A stretch of DNA of 64,000 nt from Zafaria ginkgonis. GTDB taxonomy: Bacteria > Actinomycetota > Actinomycetes > Actinomycetales > Micrococcaceae. The stretch covers positions 62,001-126,000 of the forward strand of contig NZ_BAABEO010000008.1 in NCBI RefSeq assembly GCF_039540195.1. The letters run 5' to 3'. Below the pieces are notes generated by a model. The model had not been told where the DNA came from, did no database searches, and saw nothing but the letters and a program-made list of their open reading frames with translations. Shown one piece after another: positions 14,561 through 23,783 of this stretch (positions are counted from its first letter, which is position 1; every line of letters begins with the position of its first letter). The position numbers and the translations under genes were made by a program.

Positions 14561-16822
14561 CTATCCCCTTTCCAGGAAGGCCTGCATGTCTTCGTCGACC
14601 CAGTCGCGCACCGCGCGGTCCAGCGCCGGGTGCGCCTCCAGTCCGCCGGGTCCGTCCACGATCGCCTCGGCGTCCTCGCGGGCGGCCGCGATCAGGTCGG
14701 CGTCCTGGATCACGCGTAGCACCTTGAGCGTGGATTTGCGCCCCGACTGGCTGGACCCGAGGATGTCGCCCTCGCGGCGCTGCTTGAGGTCCTCCTCCGC
14801 CAGCGCGAAGCCGTCCCGGGTCGCGGCGACGGCGTCCAGGCGCGCCCGCGACGGGTGCCCCTCCTCGAGCCAGGTCGCCAGCAGGCAGGTGCCGTGCAGC
14901 CCGCCGCGGCCCACCCGGCCGCGCAGCTGGTGCAGCTGGGAGATGCCGAACGCGTCGGCGTCGACGACGGCCATCAGCGTGGCGTTGTGCACGTCCACGC
15001 CGACTTCGATCACGGTGGTGGAGACGAGGATGTCGATCCGCCCGGCCTCGAAGTCGGCCATGGTGCGGGCCTTGTCCTCCGAGGCCAGGCGACCGTGCAG
15101 TTCCCCGACGCGCACCCCCTCCATCAGCGGCATCGCGCGCAGCCGGGCCGCCATCGCCTCGACCGTGTCGCGCGGGATCTTCTCGGGGGCCGCCCCCGCG
15201 GCGCCCTGGCCGTCGGCCCCGCCCCGACCGGCGGCGCCGTCCGCAGCGGGAGAGGCCGCCCCGGCGGGCCCGCCGTCGTCCTCCGTGGCCGTCTCGGTGA
15301 TCCGCGACACCACCACGTAGACCTGGTGGCCCTGGGCGACCTCCTCCCGCATGAGCTCGAACAGCCGGGTGCGGTACTTGGGCTTGGCCAGCGGGACCAC
15401 GTGCGTGTTGATTGGGGCGCGGCCGGCCGGGAGCCCCTCCAGGGTGCTGACCTCCAGGTCGCCGAAGACGGTCATGGCCACGGTGCGCGGGATGGGGGTG
15501 GCCGTCATGACCAGCATGTGCGGGGTGGCGCCGGCCTTGGCGCGCAGGGTGTCGCGCTGTTCGACGCCGAAGCGGTGCTGTTCGTCCACGACCACCAGCC
15601 CCAGCTCGGCGAACTGGAGGTGCTCGGAGAGCAGCGCGTGCGTGCCCACCACGATCCCGGTTTCCCCCGAGGCCACGCGCAGCAGCACCTCCTTGCGCCG
15701 GGCGGCGGTCATCGACCCGGTGAGCAGGTCCACCCGGGTGGCGTGCTCGTCCCCGCCGAGCATTCCGGCGGCGGCCAGCGGGCCGAGCGCGCGGGTGATG
15801 GACTGGAGGTGCTGGGCGGCGAGGACCTCGGTGGGGGCCAGCAGCGCCGCCTGCCCGCCGGCGTCGATGACCTGGAGCATGGCGCGCAGCGCCACGAGCG
15901 TCTTGCCGGAGCCGACGTCGCCCTGCAGCAGCCGGTTCATCGGGTGCGTGCCGGCCAGGTCCGCGGCGATCTCCGCCCCGGTGGCGCGCTGGCCCGGAGT
16001 GAGCTGGAACGGCAGGCACGCGTCGAAGCGCTCCAGCAGCCCCCCGGCGGCGGGCGGGCGCGGCACGGCCGGCTGGCCGCGCCGGTGGGCGCGGCGCTGG
16101 GCGATGGCCAGCTGCAGCAGCAGGGCCTCGTCGTAGCGGAAGCGGCGCAGCGCCCGGTGGGCGTCGCGGAGCTGGTGCGGATGGTGGATGGCCTGGTAGG
16201 CGGCGGCCCGGCCCAGCAGGCGGCGCCGGCGCAGCAGTTCCGCGGGCATCGGGTCCGGCCAGCCGGCCTCGTCGACGCCGGAGAGCGCCAGCAGGACGGA
16301 CTTGCGGATCGCGTCGTTGGCGAGCTTGCCGGTGGAGGGGTAGACGGGGATGGGACGCGGCTCGGCGTCGGCGGCGGATTCGAGCACGGCGTACTGCGGG
16401 TGGGTCAGTTCCAGGTGCTCCCGGTAGCGGGTCACCCGGCCGCTGAACATCGCCACGGTGCCGGTGTGCAGCTCCTTGAGCGCCTGGTACCCGTTGAAGA
16501 ACGTCATCCGCAGGTGTGCCTGCTCGGGTCCGAAGGCGTCCTTGACCACGACCTCCACCAGCATGCCGCGCCGAGTGTGCATGCGGCGCTGCGTGATGGT
16601 GTCCACCTCGGCGACGATCGTGACGTCCTCCCCCAGCGGCAGCGTGGCGATCGCGGTGAGTTCGCCGACCTCCAGGTAGCGGTTGGGGAAGTGGTTCAGC
16701 AGCTCGCCGACCACCTCGTAGCCGAACCCCTTGTGCAGCTTGTTGTACGCGTCCTTGCCGATGACCGCGCCCAGCGGCGTGCCGGGCCCGAAGGCGGTGC
16801 GGTCGGCGTCCTCAGCCTTCAT
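14561..16822 (-). CDS. recG: ATP-dependent DNA helicase RecG
   Basis: Branch-migration helicase that reverses stalled forks and processes Holliday junctions. 753 aa. N-terminal wedge/OB-fold at about 1-240 (TIVAEVDTITQRRMHTRRGMLVEV region), then a superfamily 2 motor: Walker A GDVGSGKTLVALRA, DEQH box VVDEQHRFGVEQRD, TATPIPRT (motif III), and the C-terminal half with VSTTVIEVGVDVHNATLM and QLHQLRGRVGRG. About 35 Gly/Ala-rich residues (EDDGGPAGAASPAADG onwards) are inserted after VVSRITET, a likely disordered loop. Overlaps the DAK2 gene by 11 nt. The order DAK2-recG-rsmD is widely conserved in Actinobacteria. Confidence 0.95.
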   Translation of the reverse strand: MKAEDADRTAFGPGTPLGAVIGKDAYNKLHKGFGYEVVGELLNHFPNRYLEVGELTAIATLPLGEDVTIVAEVDTITQRRMHTRRGMLVEVVVKDAFGPEQAHLRMTFFNGYQALKELHTGTVAMFSGRVTRYREHLELTHPQYAVLESAADAEPRPIPVYPSTGKLANDAIRKSVLLALSGVDEAGWPDPMPAELLRRRRLLGRAAAYQAIHHPHQLRDAHRALRRFRYDEALLLQLAIAQRRAHRRGQPAVPRPPAAGGLLERFDACLPFQLTPGQRATGAEIAADLAGTHPMNRLLQGDVGSGKTLVALRAMLQVIDAGGQAALLAPTEVLAAQHLQSITRALGPLAAAGMLGGDEHATRVDLLTGSMTAARRKEVLLRVASGETGIVVGTHALLSEHLQFAELGLVVVDEQHRFGVEQRDTLRAKAGATPHMLVMTATPIPRTVAMTVFGDLEVSTLEGLPAGRAPINTHVVPLAKPKYRTRLFELMREEVAQGHQVYVVVSRITETATEDDGGPAGAASPAADGAAGRGGADGQGAAGAAPEKIPRDTVEAMAARLRAMPLMEGVRVGELHGRLASEDKARTMADFEAGRIDILVSTTVIEVGVDVHNATLMAVVDADAFGISQLHQLRGRVGRGGLHGTCLLATWLEEGHPSRARLDAVAATRDGFALAEEDLKQRREGDILGSSQSGRKSTLKVLRVIQDADLIAAAREDAEAIVDGPGGLEAHPALDRAVRDWVDEDMQAFLERG

Positions 16823-17774
16823 GGGTGCACAGGTCGGTGACGGAGACGTTGACCGGCTCGCCCGCCCGGCCGATGGCCTCGAGGGCGTCTTCCTCGCGCG
16901 GCACGTGCACGTGCACGCGCCAGCGGTACCCGTCGTCGGTCTCGTTGACGGCGGTCATGATGACCGATTCCCCCACCGCGTCCAGTTCGGCGCGCAGCGT
17001 GGCGGCCTCCAGCGGCGAGAGCGCGATCGTGCACATGACCTCGACGCCGGACTCGGGCCGCACGTTCGCGGTGATGTGCGGGTCCTGGATGCCGTAGCCG
17101 TGCAGCGGGGCGTAGCGGTCGTCGTCGAAGGCCTCCCCCGTCACCGCCGCGCGCAGCGCGTCCAGCGTCAGCAGCAGGCCCACGGCGCCGGCGTCGACCA
17201 CGTGGGCCGTCGCCAGCGGTCCCAGCTGGGCTTCGGTGGCCACCACGGCCCCAAGCGCGACGGCGCACACGGCGTCGAGCACCTCGACGACGGCGGCGCG
17301 GCTGGTGGGCTCGATCCTCGAGTGCATCACCGTCTCGGCGGCCGCGTCGGCGGCCTCGGCGATGATGGAGAGCATGGTGCCCGGGACCGGGTCGCTCAGT
17401 GCGGACCAGGAGCGCACGCGGGCCCGGTCGAGTCCGGCGGCGATGAGCTGTCCGGTCAGGCGCTGGTGCCCCAGCAGGGGTTCGGCGAAGCCGGCGAACA
17501 TGACCGCCAGCAGGGTGCCCGAGTTCCCGCGCGCGGACTCCATGCCGGCGCGTCCGGCCAGCCCCAGCAGTTCGCCCAGGTCGTCGGCGTCGAGCATGGA
17601 GACGGCGTCGTGCGCGGTGCGCGCGGTCAGGTAGAGGTTGCTGCCGGTGTCGCCGTCGGCGACCGGAAAGATGTTGATGGCGTCCAGCCGGTCGCTGTGG
17701 TTGCCCAGGAGCCTGACGGTGCCGTCGAGCCAGGCCAGCACCGCGGACGCTCCGGTGGCGATTTTTGCCGTCAT
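16812..17774 (-). CDS. DAK2-domain protein (FakA-like N-terminal kinase domain)
   Basis: 320 aa with the DhaL/DAK2 fold that binds ATP through a chain of Asp residues: DAINIFPVADGDTGSNLY holds the Mg-ATP aspartates, followed by ARGNSGT and DPVPGTMLSIIAEAADAA. After the kinase-like part (about 1-215) comes an unassigned C-terminal domain. In Firmicutes FakA is the ATP-binding subunit of fatty acid kinase, working with FakB; the actinobacterial recG-linked form is shorter than FakA (about 550 aa) and no FakB/DegV gene is nearby, so the function is open. In related genomes rpmB often precedes this gene; it is absent here. Confidence 0.8.
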   Translation of the reverse strand: MTAKIATGASAVLAWLDGTVRLLGNHSDRLDAINIFPVADGDTGSNLYLTARTAHDAVSMLDADDLGELLGLAGRAGMESARGNSGTLLAVMFAGFAEPLLGHQRLTGQLIAAGLDRARVRSWSALSDPVPGTMLSIIAEAADAAAETVMHSRIEPTSRAAVVEVLDAVCAVALGAVVATEAQLGPLATAHVVDAGAVGLLLTLDALRAAVTGEAFDDDRYAPLHGYGIQDPHITANVRPESGVEVMCTIALSPLEAATLRAELDAVGESVIMTAVNETDDGYRWRVHVHVPREEDALEAIGRAGEPVNVSVTDLCTHEG

Positions 17775-17801
17775 CTGCGGGTATGCCCCTTTCGTTCCGG
17801 C

Positions 17802-18839
17802 CTACAGCCCGTGGTCCTGGACGAACCCGGCGACGTCGTCCTCCGCCAGCGCGCCGGCCAGTGCGGCGATGGCCGCGGTGTCCGGCAGCACGATCGACTG
17901 TCCGTCGGCCGAGCGGCCCGTGCCCAGGGTGGGCAGCGTGAAGAAGTGCATGTTCCCGGAGCGCGTCCGGGCCATCGAGAGCCCCACCCGGCCCGCCGCG
18001 AGGGCGTCCAGCGATTCGTCCACCGCCAGGTACGGGGAGATCTGGCCCACCGCGTCCCAGACCGTGGCGGGGCTGGTCAGGGTCTCCCGGGAGGTCAGTT
18101 CACCGAGCAGGGCCTTGAGGAAGACCTGCTGGTCGCGCACGCGCTGGTAGTCCCCGTCGGCGAACGCCTTGCGTTCGCGCACGAACGCCAGGGCCTGCTC
18201 GCCGTTCATGGGCTGCCTGCCCTCGGCGAAGTGGTGGCCCTTGAGCTGGCTGGCGTCGAAGGCCACCGGGACGTCGACCTCGACGCCGCCGAGCGCGTCG
18301 GTGAGACCCTTGAACCCCTCCATGTCGATGGCGGCGACATGGTCGATGCGGGTGCCCAGCAGCGTCTCGATGCTCAGCACGGCCAGCGGCACGCCCCCAT
18401 AGGCGAAGGCCGCGTTGATCTTGTGGCTGCCGTGGCCCGGGATCTCCACCCAGGTGTCGCGCATGATCGAGGCGACGTACACACCGGAGCCGTCCCCGGG
18501 GACGTGCACCAGCATCATGGTGTCCGAGCGCCCCGAGTTGAGCAGGCCCGCGGCGGTCGCGGAGGTCCCGCCGGTGTCGCGCGAATCCGAGCCGAGCAGC
18601 AGGATGTTCGTGGCGCCGGTGGCGTTGGCCGCCGGGCGCAGCGCCTCTTCCGGGAAGGCCGGGGCAATGGTGGCGGTCTTGGACTCGAAGCTGCGGGCCA
18701 GTGCGAACAGGTAGCCCCCCACCGCCAGGCCCGCCAGGAGCACGAGCACCAGCACCGCCGCCAACAGGGCGCGCACCGGCCGCCGACGCCTGGCCGGGGC
18801 ACCGCCCGCTAGCCAGTCGTCGAATTCGTGCTGCGCCAT
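17802..18839 (-). CDS. LytR-CpsA-Psr (LCP) family protein, second copy
   Basis: Membrane-anchored LCP enzyme, 345 aa, paralogous to the one at 8786-9829. Start ATG at 18839 chosen because AGGAAGG lies 6 nt upstream; another ATG directly before it and one at 18863 are alternatives. Basic stretch ARRRRPVR, one membrane helix (ALLAAVLVLVLLAGLAVGGYL), then NILLLGSDSRD, SIMRDTWVEIPGHG.HKINAA, and FVRERKAFADGDYQRVRDQQ with the Arg residues that bind the lipid pyrophosphate. Same strand as the DAK2 gene, 27 nt before it. Two LCP proteins suggest two wall polymers or redundancy. Confidence 0.9.
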   Translation of the reverse strand: MAQHEFDDWLAGGAPARRRRPVRALLAAVLVLVLLAGLAVGGYLFALARSFESKTATIAPAFPEEALRPAANATGATNILLLGSDSRDTGGTSATAAGLLNSGRSDTMMLVHVPGDGSGVYVASIMRDTWVEIPGHGSHKINAAFAYGGVPLAVLSIETLLGTRIDHVAAIDMEGFKGLTDALGGVEVDVPVAFDASQLKGHHFAEGRQPMNGEQALAFVRERKAFADGDYQRVRDQQVFLKALLGELTSRETLTSPATVWDAVGQISPYLAVDESLDALAAGRVGLSMARTRSGNMHFFTLPTLGTGRSADGQSIVLPDTAAIAALAGALAEDDVAGFVQDHGL

Positions 18840-18907
18840 CATGGCCCTTCCTGAAGGAGACATTCAGTCCCATCCTAGCCGTGCCGGGCAGGCGGTAAGG
18901 TGTTGTG

Positions 18908-19399
18908 GTGCGTTCCCAAACCCCGTTTCACCACGTTCGTCCCGTGCTGGCGGCGCTCGCCGCAGGCACCGCCGTCGTCCTGTCCGGATGCTCGTCCACC
19001 GCCGCCGTCCAACCCGCCGACGACGCCGCCAACCCCGCCTGCGCCTCCATGATGGTGCTCCTGCCGGACGTGCTCGCGGACCTGGACCGGCGCCAGACGA
19101 ACAGCCAGGGCACCGCGGCGTGGGGCGACCCGGCGCAGGTGGTGCTGCGCTGCGGCGTCACCGTGCCCGGCCCCTCCACCGACCCGTGCGTGAGCGTGAA
19201 CGGCGTGGACTGGCTGGCCAAGGAAGGCGACCCGGCCTGGACGCTGACCACCTACGGGCGCACCCCGGCCACCGAGGTCCTCTTCGACCCGAACCAGGTC
19301 CCCTCCAGCACGGTGCTGGCCGAACTGGCCACCGCCGCCGCGAAGATCCCCGCCCAGGGCAGCTGCACCACCGTCGACAAGTCGGTGGACCTGCCCTGA
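18908..19399 (+). CDS. DUF3515-family lipoprotein
   Basis: 163-aa exported lipoprotein: hydrophobic PVLAALAAGTAVVLSGC with lipobox VLSGC, then a small domain with four further Cys (ACASMM, VVLRCGV, DPCVSV, GSCTTV) that could form two disulfides. DUF3515 proteins are conserved in Actinobacteria next to ddl, as here (convergent, 12 nt apart); no function is established. Start: TAAGGT at 18896-18901 is 6 nt before the GTG at 18908 and no ribosome binding site is visible, which favours a leaderless start at 18908 over the GTG at 18905. Confidence 0.85.
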   Translation: MRSQTPFHHVRPVLAALAAGTAVVLSGCSSTAAVQPADDAANPACASMMVLLPDVLADLDRRQTNSQGTAAWGDPAQVVLRCGVTVPGPSTDPCVSVNGVDWLAKEGDPAWTLTTYGRTPATEVLFDPNQVPSSTVLAELATAAAKIPAQGSCTTVDKSVDLP

Positions 19400-19411
19400 G
19401 CCGGAACCTGC

Positions 19412-20536
19412 CTAGCGCAGCCCGGTGCGGCGGTGCAGCGCCAGCCAGATCAGTTCGTCGATCAGGTCCGGGTAGGCCAGGCCGCTCTTGGCCCACATCT
19501 GCGGGTACATGCTCACCGGGGTGAAGCCGGGCATGGTGTTGATCTCGTTGATCACCCAGCGCCCGTCCGGGGTGTAGAAGAAGTCCACGCGGGAGAGGCC
19601 CTCGGCGCCGACGGCGTCGAACGCGTGGGCGGCGAGGCGGCGGACCTCCTCGACGGCCGCGTCCGGCAGCTCGGCCGGGCAGCTGAGGGCGGCGGCGCCG
19701 CCGTCGACGTACTTGGCCTCGAAGTCGTAGAAGCTGTGCGCGCCCGGGGCCACGGCGATCTCGCCCGGCAGCGAGGTGCGCGGCGCGTCGGAACCGCGTC
19801 CCTCCAGCACGCCGCACTCGATCTCGCGTCCGGCGATCCCGGCCTCGATGACCACCTTCGGGTCGTGTTCGCGGGCGGCCTCGACGGCGGCGCGCAGTCC
19901 GGAGGGCTCGTCGACGCGGCTGATCCCGACGGAGGAGCCGGCGCGGGCGGGTTTGACGAACAGCGGGTAGGCCAGGTCCGCGGCGGTGGCCAGGGCGGCC
20001 TCCGGGTCGCGGTGCCACTGCTTGTCGGTGATCACCACGTAGGGTCCGACCTCGAAGCCGGCGGCCTCGAAGACCACCTTCATGTAGTGCTTGTCCATGC
20101 CGATGGCGCTGGCGGAGACGCCGGAGCCGACGTAGGGCACGTCGGCGAGCTCAAGCAGGCCCTGCAGGGTGCCGTCCTCGCCGAACGGGCCGTGCAGCAG
20201 CGGGAAGACCAGGTCCACCGGGCCGAGGCTGCGGCCGGCGTGGCCGGCGTCGTTGGCCACCAGTTCGCGCGATCCGCGGGTGGCGTCCAGGCGCAGCGTT
20301 CCCGCGCCGGCGGGCACCTCGGGCGCCGCGCCGGAGGCCAGGGACCAGCGCTCGTGGTCCGCGTCCACCAGCGACCATTCGCCCTCGCGGCTGATCCCGA
20401 CCGGGACCACCTCGTACTTGGCGCGGTCGATCGCGTGGAGCACGCCGGCGGCGGTGACGCAGCTGACGGAGTGCTCCGAGGAGCGTCCCCCGAACAGCAG
20501 CGCGATCCGCGGTTTGCGGGCCAGGTTGTCGGTCAT
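19412..20536 (-). CDS. ddl: D-alanine--D-alanine ligase
   Basis: Joins two D-alanines with ATP for peptidoglycan precursors. 374 aa. ATP-grasp enzyme: IALLFGGRSSEHSVSC at the N-terminus, FPLLHGPFGEDGTLQG, ATP-site lysine in YPLFVKPARAGSSVGISRV, and EGLSRVDFFYTPDGRWVINEINTMPGFTPVSMYP with the metal-binding E and N. The SVGIS and Y-loop region fits a D-Ala-D-Ala rather than a D-Ala-D-Lac ligase. Start overlaps the gpsA stop by 4 nt: last gene of murA-plsC-gpsA-ddl. Confidence 0.95.
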   Translation of the reverse strand: MTDNLARKPRIALLFGGRSSEHSVSCVTAAGVLHAIDRAKYEVVPVGISREGEWSLVDADHERWSLASGAAPEVPAGAGTLRLDATRGSRELVANDAGHAGRSLGPVDLVFPLLHGPFGEDGTLQGLLELADVPYVGSGVSASAIGMDKHYMKVVFEAAGFEVGPYVVITDKQWHRDPEAALATAADLAYPLFVKPARAGSSVGISRVDEPSGLRAAVEAAREHDPKVVIEAGIAGREIECGVLEGRGSDAPRTSLPGEIAVAPGAHSFYDFEAKYVDGGAAALSCPAELPDAAVEEVRRLAAHAFDAVGAEGLSRVDFFYTPDGRWVINEINTMPGFTPVSMYPQMWAKSGLAYPDLIDELIWLALHRRTGLR

Positions 20537-21564
20537 GCAAGTTCCCCTTCGGATTTCAGCTGCCGGCCCAGCAGTCGGGCTGCCATCGCGTCGACGCTCA
20601 GCGTGCCCTCGAGGACCATCACGACGGCCTCGGTGATGGGCATCTCGACGCCGTGGCTGTGCGCCAGATCCAGGACGGCCTGACCCGACTTGATGCCCTC
20701 GGCGGTCTGCGTCATGCGTTCGTTGACTTCGGTCAGGCTCAGGCCCTGCCCGAGCAGCCGGCCGGCGGTGTTGTTTCGGGACAGCGGCGACGAGCAGGTC
20801 GCCACCAGGTCCCCGAGGCCGGCGAGCCCGGCCATGGTTTCGAGGCGGCCGCCGAGGGCGACCGCAAGGCGCGTGGTTTCGGCCAGTCCGCGGGTGATCA
20901 CGGAGGCCTTGGTGTTGTCGCCCATGCCGCGGCCGTCGCAGATGCCCACGGCCAGCGCGATCACGTTCTTGACGATGCCGCCGATTTCGACGCCGACCAG
21001 GTCGGTGTTCGTGTAGGGGCGGAAGTATTCGGGGGTGCAGGCCTCCGCGATCCAGGTGGCGGTCTCCTGGTCGGTGCAGGCGACCACGGAGGCGGTGGGC
21101 TCCTCCCGGGCGATCTCCAGGGCCAGGTTGGGTCCGGAGACGACGGCGATCGCGTCCTGCGGCCAGTCGAGCTCCTCCCGGATGATCTCGCTCATGCGCG
21201 CGTCGGTGCCGCGCTCGAGGCCCTTCATCAGGGACACGACGACGGCGCCGGCCGGCATCGCGGCCTTGAAGGAGCGCAGTTGCTCGCGCACGGTCTGCGC
21301 CGGAACGGCCAGCACCACCACGTCCGACCCGGCCAGCACGGCCGCGAAGTCGGTGGACGCGGTGATGTTCTCCGGCAGCACGGTTCCGCCCAGGTAGCGG
21401 GCGTTGGTGTGCAGGCCGTTGATTTCCGCGGCCGCCTCGGCGCGCCGCGCCCACAGCTGGACCTCGGTGCCGCTGCCGGCGCCGGAGTCGGCGAGGACCT
21501 TGGCGAAGGTGGTGCCCCAACTGCCGGCACCCATGACCGCGATCTTGCGCGGTGCCGTCCTCAC
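20533..21564 (-). CDS. gpsA: Glycerol-3-phosphate dehydrogenase (NAD(P)+)
   Basis: Reduces dihydroxyacetone phosphate to sn-glycerol 3-phosphate for phospholipid synthesis. 343 aa. Rossmann motif KIAVMGAGSWGTTFAKVL, catalytic lysine region VSLMKGLERGT, VSGPNLALEIA, GGIVKNVIALAVGICDGRGMGDNTKASVITRGL, and GLAGLGDLVATCSSPLSRN. The true start is the GTG at 21564, which overlaps the plsC stop (GTGA); longer upstream frames have no support. Next to plsC it gives the two first committed steps of phosphatidate formation. Confidence 0.95.
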   Translation of the reverse strand: MRTAPRKIAVMGAGSWGTTFAKVLADSGAGSGTEVQLWARRAEAAAEINGLHTNARYLGGTVLPENITASTDFAAVLAGSDVVVLAVPAQTVREQLRSFKAAMPAGAVVVSLMKGLERGTDARMSEIIREELDWPQDAIAVVSGPNLALEIAREEPTASVVACTDQETATWIAEACTPEYFRPYTNTDLVGVEIGGIVKNVIALAVGICDGRGMGDNTKASVITRGLAETTRLAVALGGRLETMAGLAGLGDLVATCSSPLSRNNTAGRLLGQGLSLTEVNERMTQTAEGIKSGQAVLDLAHSHGVEMPITEAVVMVLEGTLSVDAMAARLLGRQLKSEGELA

Positions 21565-22349
21565 CGGGCGGCCTGGCCGTCGGCCGGATCCGCCGCGGTG
21601 CCGGCGTCGGGCTTGGCCTGGAAGTCGCGGCCGGTGTGGGCCTGGCCGTGCTCGGCCGGGTCCCACAGGGACAACGGGGGTTCCTCGCCGCGGATCTCGG
21701 CCAGCTGGGCCGTCAGGGCCGCCATGATCCGGCTGGTGGCCTCCTCCAGGACGGTGCGGGTCATGGGGCCGCCGGCGAGGTCGGAGAGGTCCACCGGGTC
21801 ACCGACCACCACGCGCACGTGCTTGCGCGGGAACGGCTTGAGGCCCTTGGCGTAGCGCGGGAAGAGCTCCTGGGCGCCCCAGTGGGCGATCGGCACCACC
21901 GGCGCGCCGGTCTGCAGGGCCAGCCGCGCGGCACCGGTGCGCCCGCGCATGGGCCACAGGTCCGGGTCCCGGGTCAGCGTGCCCTCGGGGTAGACGATGA
22001 TCGCCCCGCCGGATTCGAGCAGGGTGCGGGCCGCCGCCAGCGACCGGTTGGCCCCGGCCGAGGAGCGCTCCACCGGCACCTGCCCGGTCGCGCGCAGCAC
22101 GGCGCCGACGACGGGGATGCGGAAGAGCGATTCCTTGGCCATGAAGCGCGGCAGGGCCCCGTGGTTGTACAGCGCGTGCCCCACGACGAGCGGATCGAAC
22201 TCCGTCACGTGGTTGGGGCAGGCGATGAAGCCGCCCTGGGGCAGCTTCCCGAAGCCCTCGTGGCGCTTGCCGATCAGCAGGTTCAGCAGCGGGCGGGCCG
22301 CGCCCGCGACGATCCCCCAGGTCAGGCGGGAACCCAGCGATTCACTCAC
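21561..22349 (-). CDS. plsC: 1-acyl-sn-glycerol-3-phosphate acyltransferase
   Basis: Acylates lysophosphatidate to phosphatidate at the membrane. 262 aa. Acyltransferase box I is NHVTEFDPLVV (the catalytic HxxxxD pair as H-V-T-E-F-D), box III is VYPEGTLTRD, and PVVPIAHWGAQELFP follows. The C-terminal 40 residues are Ala/Pro/Asp-rich and probably disordered. Coupled to gpsA by a 4-nt overlap, and 9 nt after murA. Confidence 0.9.
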   Translation of the reverse strand: MSESLGSRLTWGIVAGAARPLLNLLIGKRHEGFGKLPQGGFIACPNHVTEFDPLVVGHALYNHGALPRFMAKESLFRIPVVGAVLRATGQVPVERSSAGANRSLAAARTLLESGGAIIVYPEGTLTRDPDLWPMRGRTGAARLALQTGAPVVPIAHWGAQELFPRYAKGLKPFPRKHVRVVVGDPVDLSDLAGGPMTRTVLEEATSRIMAALTAQLAEIRGEEPPLSLWDPAEHGQAHTGRDFQAKPDAGTAADPADGQAAR

Positions 22350-22358
22350 GATCGCTCC

Positions 22359-23678
22359 CTACGCGGTCAGCTCGACGCGCGCCCCGAGCCCCTGGAGCTT
22401 GTCGAGGAAACGCTCGTAGCCGCGGTTGATCAGTTCGATGCCGGTGACCCGGCTGCTGCCTTCGGCCGCGAGGGCGGCGATCAGGTGGGAGAAGCCGCCG
22501 CGCAGGTCCGGGATGTCGATGTCCGCCCCGTTCAGCCGCGCCGGACCGGTGACCACGGCCGAGTGCAGGAAGTTGCGCTGGCCGAAGCGGCACGGGACGG
22601 CGCCCAGGCACTCGCGGTGCAGCTGGATGGTGGCGCCCATGCGGACCAGGGCCTCGGTGAAGCCGAAGCGGTTCTCGTACACGGTCTCGTGCACGATCGA
22701 CACGCCCTCGGCCTGGGTCAGCGCGACCACGAGCGGCTGCTGCCAGTCGGTCATGAAACCCGGGTGGACGTCGGTCTCCAGCACCAGCGGCTTGAGCGGG
22801 CCGCCCGGGTGGAAGAAGCGGATGCCGGCGTCGTCGACCTCGAACGCGCCGCCGATCTTGCGGTAGGTGTTCAGGAACGCGGTCAGGTCCTGCTGGTCGG
22901 CGCCCTCGACGTAGATGTCGCCGCGGGTGACCAGGGCGGCGGAGGCCCAGGAGGCGGCCTCGTTGCGGTCCGGAAGGGCCTTGTGGTTGTAGCCGGAGAG
23001 GTGGCTCACGCCCTCGATGCGGATGACGCGGTCGGTCTGGACGGTGATGATGGCGCCCATCTTCTGCAGCAGCGCGATCAGGTCCATGATCTCGGGTTCG
23101 ACGGCGGCGCCCTTGAGCTCGGTGATGCCTTCGGCCCGCACCGCTGTCAGCAGCACCTGCTCGGTGGCCCCCACCGACGGGTACGGCAGCTCCAGCTTGG
23201 CTCCCTTGAGCCCGCCGGGCGCGGAGATCGCAATGCCGCCGGGGCGCTTGTCCACCACGGCCCCGAAGCTGCGCAGCACGTTCAGGTGGTAATCGATGGG
23301 GCGGTCGCCGATGCGGCAGCCGCCGAGGTCGGGAATGAACGCCTCCCCGATGGCGTGGATGAGGGGCCCGCAGAAGAGGATCGGGATGCGGGAGTCGCCC
23401 GCATGCGCATCGATCGCGTTGGAGGGGGCGGTCTTTGCGCCCTGCGGATCCAGCGTCAGGTCACCGGTGTCCGGGTCCTTGTCCACCTTCACGCCGTGGA
23501 GGGTCAGCAGGCTGGTGACAATCTCCACATCCCTGATTTCGGGGACGCTGCGCAACAGGGACGGCCCGTCGCCGAGCAGTGCCGCGACCATGGCTTTCGG
23601 CACCAAATTCTTGGCGCCCCTGACTGTCACTGTTCCCTTGAGCGGCACGCCGCCGTGGATAGTCAGGACTTTGCCCAT
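22359..23678 (-). CDS. murA: UDP-N-acetylglucosamine 1-carboxyvinyltransferase
   Basis: First committed step of peptidoglycan synthesis: moves enolpyruvate from PEP to UDP-GlcNAc. 439 aa, the usual inside-out barrel with GAKNLVPKAMVAALL near the N-terminus (catalytic Lys-Asn). The reactive Cys that fosfomycin alkylates is present at C121 in DLGGCRIGDRPIDYH (E. coli C115 position), unlike the mycobacterial Asp variant. Later DMQ-like GADQQDLTAFL and DVHPGFMTDWQQP. GTGAGG lies about 9 nt before the ATG. Heads the murA-plsC-gpsA-ddl operon and is separated from leuD by a terminator. Confidence 0.96.
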   Translation of the reverse strand: MGKVLTIHGGVPLKGTVTVRGAKNLVPKAMVAALLGDGPSLLRSVPEIRDVEIVTSLLTLHGVKVDKDPDTGDLTLDPQGAKTAPSNAIDAHAGDSRIPILFCGPLIHAIGEAFIPDLGGCRIGDRPIDYHLNVLRSFGAVVDKRPGGIAISAPGGLKGAKLELPYPSVGATEQVLLTAVRAEGITELKGAAVEPEIMDLIALLQKMGAIITVQTDRVIRIEGVSHLSGYNHKALPDRNEAASWASAALVTRGDIYVEGADQQDLTAFLNTYRKIGGAFEVDDAGIRFFHPGGPLKPLVLETDVHPGFMTDWQQPLVVALTQAEGVSIVHETVYENRFGFTEALVRMGATIQLHRECLGAVPCRFGQRNFLHSAVVTGPARLNGADIDIPDLRGGFSHLIAALAAEGSSRVTGIELINRGYERFLDKLQGLGARVELTA

Positions 23679-23737
23679 GGATAAAAAACCTCACGATTGA
23701 CTGGCCCCGAAAAGCGCCGGGGATTCCTAGTAAGCAT

Positions 23738-23764
23738 ACAGCCCCCGGCATGGCCGGGGGCTGT
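23738..23764 (-). terminator. Terminator after leuCD
   Basis: ACAGCCCCCGGC-atg-GCCGGGGGCTGT, a perfect 12-bp stem 20 nt past the leuD stop on the minus strand. Confidence 0.8.
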
Positions 23765-23783
23765 GCGGTGGCGGTGGCGGACG

